Positions 5,904 to 8,898 of a stretch of DNA of 8,898 nucleotides are shown in pieces. The notes under the pieces are model-generated. The model searched no databases, had not been told where the DNA came from, and saw only the letters and a program-made list of their open reading frames with translations. How positions within the stretch are numbered: position 1 is the first letter of the stretch; every line of letters begins with the position of its first letter. This DNA is from JAKQIM01 sp964633225 (lineage in GTDB: Bacteria; Chloroflexota; Anaerolineae; Anaerolineales; UBA4823), in the NCBI GenBank assembly GCA_964633225.1, contig CAZWFQ010000111.1, positions 1 through 8,898 of the forward strand, given 5' to 3'. The position numbers and the translations under genes are program-made.

Positions 5904-6694
5904 TTTCTCCCCACGTACAACAAATGATCGGCGGCGCCCCACAGCATGGGGTCCTGACCCAGGCGGTAGTTCAAGGCAACCCAGCGCTCCCACAATTCAC
6001 CGCTCAGGCTGTTAAGGGCATTTTCGTGCCCGGCAGCCACGCCTTCAGTGCCCATCAGTGCCAGGGTTTGCAGGCCGGCCTCTTCCATAAATGGCTTGAT
6101 CTCATTGGGGTGGGCAAAATAGGCCGTCCAACCACCTTCTGGTTGATCATGGATGCCGGTTTGCAGGACGCGTTCGGCGTATTCGGGTTCCTTTTCCAGC
6201 CAGTCGGGATATTTGACCGCTGCATCGCGGAAGGGGGCAAAGCGAGAGACAAAGCCTGCCAGCAGCCTGCCGCCTGGGCGCAGCACGCGGCAGGCTTCAC
6301 TCAGCGCAGCCTGGCGATCGGGCAGGGTCAGCAGGTGGTAGAGCGGCCCCAAAATCAACACCACGTCGAAGGATGCATCTGCCAGGGGCGCCAGATCCCG
6401 TGCATCCAGGGCTAGCACTTCAGCCAGGTCCAGGTTCTGTGCCTGGGCTTGCTGGCGGGCAAAATTCAGCTCTGCGGTTGAGATATCGGCCAGGGTGACG
6501 GTGTAGCCCTGCCGGGCCAGCTCCAGGGCGTAACGGCCCGGACCACCGCCCAGGTCAAGCAGCCGGGCCGGGGGCGGGGGCACATAGTCGGCGATGGCGC
6601 GCAGGGTGACGGCAAACTCGGTGCGGTGGCGCTCGCTCAGCCGCGTCCATTCAGACGGTACGTTTTGATCGTAGAATTGGGTTACCTGGTTCAT
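5900..6694 (-). CDS. Class I SAM-dependent methyltransferase
   Basis: This 264-residue protein has the hallmarks of the Methyltransf_11/25 type. Motif I is LLDLGGGPGRYALELA (residues 45-60), the acidic end of strand 2 is VTLADIS (66-72), an acidic Asp follows at ALDARD (95-100), motif IV is FDVVLILGPLYHLL (109-122), and RVLRPGGRLL (136-145) comes after it. The opening FYDQNVPSEWTRL is common in small-molecule methyltransferases of this group. The C-terminal third (about 150-264) would shape the acceptor pocket and does not reveal the substrate. The stop codon overlaps the GTG of the lipoprotein gene, so the two are co-translated. There is no Shine-Dalgarno sequence before the ATG (CTCCCT precedes it). 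The gene is divergent from the DEAD-box helicase gene. The acceptor substrate is unknown. Confidence 0.9.
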   Translation of the reverse strand: MNQVTQFYDQNVPSEWTRLSERHRTEFAVTLRAIADYVPPPPARLLDLGGGPGRYALELARQGYTVTLADISTAELNFARQQAQAQNLDLAEVLALDARDLAPLADASFDVVLILGPLYHLLTLPDRQAALSEACRVLRPGGRLLAGFVSRFAPFRDAAVKYPDWLEKEPEYAERVLQTGIHDQPEGGWTAYFAHPNEIKPFMEEAGLQTLALMGTEGVAAGHENALNSLSGELWERWVALNYRLGQDPMLWGAADHLLYVGRK

Positions 6695-6701
6695 AGGGAG
6701 A

Positions 6702-6707
6702 ATTCTA
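6702..6707 (-). promoter_or_regulatory. -10-like box directly before the methyltransferase start
   Basis: On the minus strand TAGAAT (five of six to consensus) ends seven bases before the ATG. This would place transcription initiation at or next to the start codon and give a leaderless mRNA. The absence of any Shine-Dalgarno sequence agrees. No good -35 is visible, so support is limited. Confidence 0.3.
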
Positions 6708-6751
6708 TCGCTTATCTGAAGAATTGGGGATATCCGAGAGGAATTTTGCTA

Positions 6752-6791
6752 TTGACCAATCTTCCCATCCTTTTAAAATGTGTGGTATACT
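6752..6791 (+). promoter_or_regulatory. Two overlapping plus-strand promoter motifs
   Basis: Motif one: TTGACC (6752-6757), a 16-base spacer and TAAAAT (6774-6779), each box five of six to the sigma-70 consensus, predicting a start near 6786. Motif two: an extended -10, TGG followed by TATACT (6783-6791), predicting a start near 6798, exactly at the first hairpin. Either would transcribe the structured region ahead of the helicase. Confidence 0.55.
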
Positions 6792-6796
6792 TCGTC

Positions 6797-6880
6797 GCCA
6801 GCTTGAAAAGGCTGGCTACAACGGGAAATGTTTTGATCGTTCTGCAAGCTTTGCCCGACGTAAGTGAAGTCGGGCTTTTA
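6797..6880 (+). ncRNA. Candidate small RNA or attenuated leader of the helicase gene
   Basis: Between the promoter motifs and a terminator lies a compact stretch of about 85 bases. It opens with a hairpin (6797-6816): GCCAGCTT pairs with AGGCTGGC, including one G-U pair, around a GAAA tetraloop. A 36-base unpaired stretch follows, and the stretch closes with the terminator stem. Promoter, structured body and terminator together are the usual signature of a free small RNA. The same arrangement upstream of a gene on the same strand is also that of a transcription attenuator. I do not recognise a known riboswitch core in it. Confidence 0.45.
6853..6880 (+). terminator. Intrinsic terminator inside the helicase leader
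   Basis: GCCCGAC (6853-6859) pairs perfectly with GTCGGGC (6869-6875) across a 9-base loop and is followed by TTTTATATT. It lies about 150 bases before the helicase start codon and on the same strand, so it would either end a small RNA or attenuate helicase transcription. Confidence 0.65.
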
Positions 6881-6891
6881 TATTGCCAGGC

Positions 6892-6917
6892 GCGGTGCTT
6901 CCGAGAGGCAGCATCGC
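6892..6917 (+). other. GNRA-capped hairpin downstream of the leader terminator
   Basis: GCGGTGCTTCC (6892-6902) pairs with GGCAGCATCGC (6907-6917) with one G-U pair and one mismatch, closed by a GAGA tetraloop. It would be present only in read-through transcripts that reach the helicase gene. Confidence 0.5.
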
Positions 6918-7016
6918 AAGCAAAACGTAAGCGGCACGGGCAGGTCGGCGGAGTCATCAAAACACTTCATAATTACCCATCTCACAGGGGTGCTCTCTGG
7001 GGATGGCACATTTGAT

Positions 7017-7021
7017 AGGAG
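7017..7021 (+). promoter_or_regulatory. Ribosome binding site that fixes the helicase start
   Basis: AGGAG sits five bases before the ATG at 7027. The earlier in-frame ATG at 7003 has only a GGGG touching it, so the later start is preferred. Confidence 0.75.
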
Positions 7022-7026
7022 TCTTG

Positions 7027-8784
7027 ATGACGAGCGAGTTTTCTGATCTGAACCTGCACCCGCAGTTGGCGCAGGCCGTGGCCGAGCGCGGCTACCTTAC
7101 CCCCACCCCCATTCAATCTGCCATTATCCCGCTGATGATCAGCGGGCAAGATGTGCTCGGGCAGGCACAGACCGGCACCGGTAAAACAGCGGCCTTTGCC
7201 TTGCCCATCCTGCAGAACCTGCAGCCAGGCCAGGGTCACATCCAATGCCTGGTGTTGGCCCCCACGCGTGAGCTGGCCTTGCAAGTGGCTGATTCTTTTG
7301 AAGCTTACGGCCGCCACAGCCGGGTGCGCGTGCTGGCGGTTTACGGTGGGCAGCCTTACAGCCCCCAGATCCGGGCCTTGCGCCAGGGGGTTGATATTGT
7401 GGTTGGCACTCCAGGCCGCCTGATCGATCTGATGGAGCGGAAAGTGCTGGATTTCAGCCAACTGCGCACGGTGGTGTTGGACGAGGGCGATGAAATGCTC
7501 AGCATGGGCTTTGTTGAAGATATCACCACCATCCTGGCAGCCACGCCTGAGACGCGCCAGATGGCCCTGTTCTCGGCTACCCTGCCGCAAGAGATCCGCC
7601 GCCTGGCCGATCGTTTTATGCACAATCCACAGGCTGTCACCATCCAACGTGAGCAGGTGACTGTGGCTGCCATTGAGCAGCGCTATTACATTGTCCACGA
7701 GAGCGATAAACTGGCTGCTCTGACCCGCCTCTTCGAGGTGGAAGAAGTCAGCCGAGCGTTGATCTTTGCCCGCACTCGCCAGGGCACCAACGACCTGGCA
7801 GTGGAGCTGGTCCGGCGCGGTTTCCCCGCCGAAGTGCTCAATGGCGACTTAAGCCAGGAAGCGCGCGAGCGCACCCTGAACCGCTTCCGCCGGGACCAGA
7901 TCAAGGTACTGGTGGCAACGGATGTGGCGGCGCGCGGCCTGGATATTGATGACATCTCACACGTTTTCAACTTTGACCTGCCCGATGATCCAGAGATCTA
8001 TGTACACCGCATTGGGCGTACCGGGCGGGCTGGCAAGACCGGCGTAGCGATTTCGCTGCTGCCGCCTTTCGAACGCCGCCGCCTGGGGCAGATCGAGTCC
8101 TTTACCCGCAGCAAGATGACCCGCGGCACCCTGCCCACCGAAGCCGATATCCAGGCTCGCCGCAACGGGCTCTTATTGGCCAAGGTGACCACCTGGCTGA
8201 GCCGCGGCCGCTGCCAGTTGGAGCGCGAGATGGTGGCGCAGTTGGCGGCTGAGGGGCATGACCCGCTGGAAATTGCCGCCGCAGCGCTCAAGGTTGCCCG
8301 CTCTGAAGAAAAACAGCGTCCTATTGCGCCTCTGCGCGAGGTGGCTGATGCGGTCTCCTCCGGGCGCGCCCTGCGCAGCCGCGGCCGTCCAGCATCAACC
8401 GGCCGGGAATACCAGCGCTCCAGTTATGCCGAGAACGATCGCCATGCCTCTCGTTCTGGGGCTTACGGCGCAGAGCGCCCGCGTCACGAGCGCCGCTCGA
8501 AGAGCGATGAGCGCTGGGGCTCTCAAGATGACAACAAGGGCTCGCACGAGCCGGGTATGGTGCGCCTGAGCATGAACCGCGGCCATAAACACGGTATTCG
8601 CCCGAGCGATATTGTCGGCGCCATTGCCTTCCATGCCGATATCCCCGGCAGCGTGATCGGTAAGATCCGCATCCAGGAACAGCATTCCTGGGTAGATGTC
8701 CCCGAAGCGTTGGTCAGCCAGGTGTTGGCCAAGAGTGGGACGGTGGTCATCCGTCACGTCCCGATCGACTTCCAACGAGCATAG
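7027..8784 (+). CDS. deaD: DEAD-box ATP-dependent RNA helicase with C-terminal DbpA-type RNA-binding domain
   Basis: This 585-residue protein has every core motif of the DEAD-box family. In 585-residue numbering: Q motif (FSDLNL ... LTPTPIQ, Gln30), motif I AQTGTGKT (47-54), Ia PTRELALQ (79-86), TPGR (128-131), motif II DEGD (152-155), III SAT (183-185), the IFARTR strand, ATDVAARGLDI, and VI HRIGRTGR (327-334). A basic, Arg/Ser-rich linker (about 425-508) leads to a DbpA/CsdA-like RNA-binding domain (about 510-582: VRLSMNRGHKHGIRPSDIVG, PGSVIGKIRI, SWVDVPEALV). It should unwind or remodel RNA using ATP; DeaD/CsdA-type homologues act in ribosome assembly and cold adaptation. Motif II reads DEGD where the family has DEAD; both catalytic acids are kept. 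A long structured leader precedes the gene and a strong hairpin follows it. The symbol is by family resemblance; cshA would be an alternative. Confidence 0.95.
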   Translation: MTSEFSDLNLHPQLAQAVAERGYLTPTPIQSAIIPLMISGQDVLGQAQTGTGKTAAFALPILQNLQPGQGHIQCLVLAPTRELALQVADSFEAYGRHSRVRVLAVYGGQPYSPQIRALRQGVDIVVGTPGRLIDLMERKVLDFSQLRTVVLDEGDEMLSMGFVEDITTILAATPETRQMALFSATLPQEIRRLADRFMHNPQAVTIQREQVTVAAIEQRYYIVHESDKLAALTRLFEVEEVSRALIFARTRQGTNDLAVELVRRGFPAEVLNGDLSQEARERTLNRFRRDQIKVLVATDVAARGLDIDDISHVFNFDLPDDPEIYVHRIGRTGRAGKTGVAISLLPPFERRRLGQIESFTRSKMTRGTLPTEADIQARRNGLLLAKVTTWLSRGRCQLEREMVAQLAAEGHDPLEIAAAALKVARSEEKQRPIAPLREVADAVSSGRALRSRGRPASTGREYQRSSYAENDRHASRSGAYGAERPRHERRSKSDERWGSQDDNKGSHEPGMVRLSMNRGHKHGIRPSDIVGAIAFHADIPGSVIGKIRIQEQHSWVDVPEALVSQVLAKSGTVVIRHVPIDFQRA

Positions 8785-8785
8785 T

Positions 8786-8834
8786 GTTGAAAACAAGCGA
8801 GCGGTGCAATTTGCATCGCTCGCTTGTTTTCAAC
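8786..8834. terminator. Long perfect hairpin, probable bidirectional terminator between convergent genes
   Basis: The arm 8786-8803 (gttgaaaacaagcgagcg) and its exact reverse complement 8817-8834 form an 18-bp stem. A G-U pair and four more pairs (TGCA with TGCA) extend it to about 23 bp with a 3-base loop. The outer stem supplies A-rich and T-rich tracts on both sides, so it can end transcription from the helicase (plus) and from the convergent gene (minus). It starts one base after the helicase TAG. Confidence 0.85.
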
Positions 8835-8898
8835 TGGGGTCTGCCCCGCCTCCCTGCGCCTTGACCAATTCCACGCCCAGGTCGGTCAGGGCCTCGCT
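8830..8898 (-). CDS. 3' end of a convergent gene cut by the window edge; function unknown
   Basis: On the minus strand an open frame enters from the right edge and ends with TGA at 8830-8832 after 22 codons. The readable tail includes ALTDLGVELVKAQ and finishes GGGADPS, which looks like a normal amphipathic helix followed by a loose C-terminus. The stop codon lies inside the outer stem of the terminator hairpin, which is then correctly placed to end this gene's transcript. The fragment is too short to name a family, and the frame could be fortuitous, though the codon use and hairpin position favour a real gene. Confidence 0.55.
   Translation of the reverse strand, partial: SEALTDLGVELVKAQGGGADPS

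Larger units (their letters stand above)
6695..7026. other. Divergent intergenic region rich in promoter motifs and RNA hairpins
   Basis: No protein gene is supported in these 332 bases. Towards the left the minus-strand methyltransferase begins. Towards the right lie, in order, two overlapping plus-strand promoter motifs, a GNRA-capped hairpin, an intrinsic terminator, a second GNRA-capped hairpin, about 100 bases without obvious structure, and the helicase ribosome binding site. Confidence 0.7.

Noticed and set aside
5904..5993. Thirty extra N-terminal codons on the lipoprotein
   Set aside because: They lie inside the methyltransferase gene and would bury the signal peptide; the GTGA overlap start gives a proper lipoprotein signal.
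6801..6876. Loose resemblance to the tail of a CRISPR tracrRNA (a CTTGAAAA hairpin followed by a terminator)
   Set aside because: There is no repeat array, no anti-repeat and no Cas gene in the window; GAAA loops and terminators are common.
6968..6973. CATAAT as a helicase promoter downstream of the leader terminator
   Set aside because: There is no -35 box or extended -10 at a suitable distance; it remains a weak possibility only.
7003..7026. Eight extra N-terminal codons on the helicase
   Set aside because: AGGAG is spaced for the ATG at 7027, and family proteins typically begin just before the FSDLNL segment.

Overview
The window looks like part of a GC-rich bacterial chromosome, most likely a Chloroflexota member close to Anaerolineae. 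This is inferred from gene style, not from a marker gene. The signs are N-terminal helical-repeat modules of the 'AW(L/I)WMS ... CL.KVL.INP.N' type, a lipoprotein with a long Pro/Thr/Ser linker, and a Yip1-type membrane protein behind a repeat module. There are no rRNA or tRNA genes, transposases or CRISPR arrays.

Left region (1-4103, all minus strand): a tight operon read right to left. It encodes a 714-residue protein (helical-repeat module, very long acidic Phe/Trp-motif linker, PH-like region, two membrane helices), then a 161-residue protein of unknown function that probably starts at TTG, then a 410-residue protein with a near-identical helical-repeat module, a Trp-Pro motif linker and a Yip1-like membrane domain. 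Last comes the first 24 codons of a further gene cut by the window edge. Gaps are 11, 3 and 3 bases. The 133-base region ahead of the operon holds a -10 box and a strong imperfect inverted repeat whose inner arm abuts the ribosome binding site.

Middle region (4082-6694, minus strand): a class I SAM-dependent methyltransferase and a secreted lipoprotein are joined by a GTGA start/stop overlap. The lipoprotein has a clan GH-A (GH5-like) barrel and a C-terminal discoidin-like domain. The position normally holding the catalytic nucleophile Glu appears to be Arg, so it may be a carbohydrate binder and not a hydrolase. A modest intrinsic terminator overlaps its stop codon.

Right region (6695-8898): a divergent intergenic stretch of 332 bases contains overlapping plus-strand promoter motifs, a GNRA-capped hairpin right at the predicted transcript start, an intrinsic terminator and another GNRA-capped hairpin. 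It ends at the ribosome binding site of a DEAD-box RNA helicase with a C-terminal DbpA-type RNA-binding domain. This arrangement suggests either a free-standing small RNA of about 85 nt or an attenuated leader of the helicase. A long perfect hairpin then separates the helicase from the 3' end of a convergent minus-strand gene.

Most worth following up: the structured helicase leader or small RNA, the leader inverted repeat of the left operon, the paralogous repeat-linker-membrane proteins with aromatic/acidic motif arrays, and the apparently inactive glycosidase.
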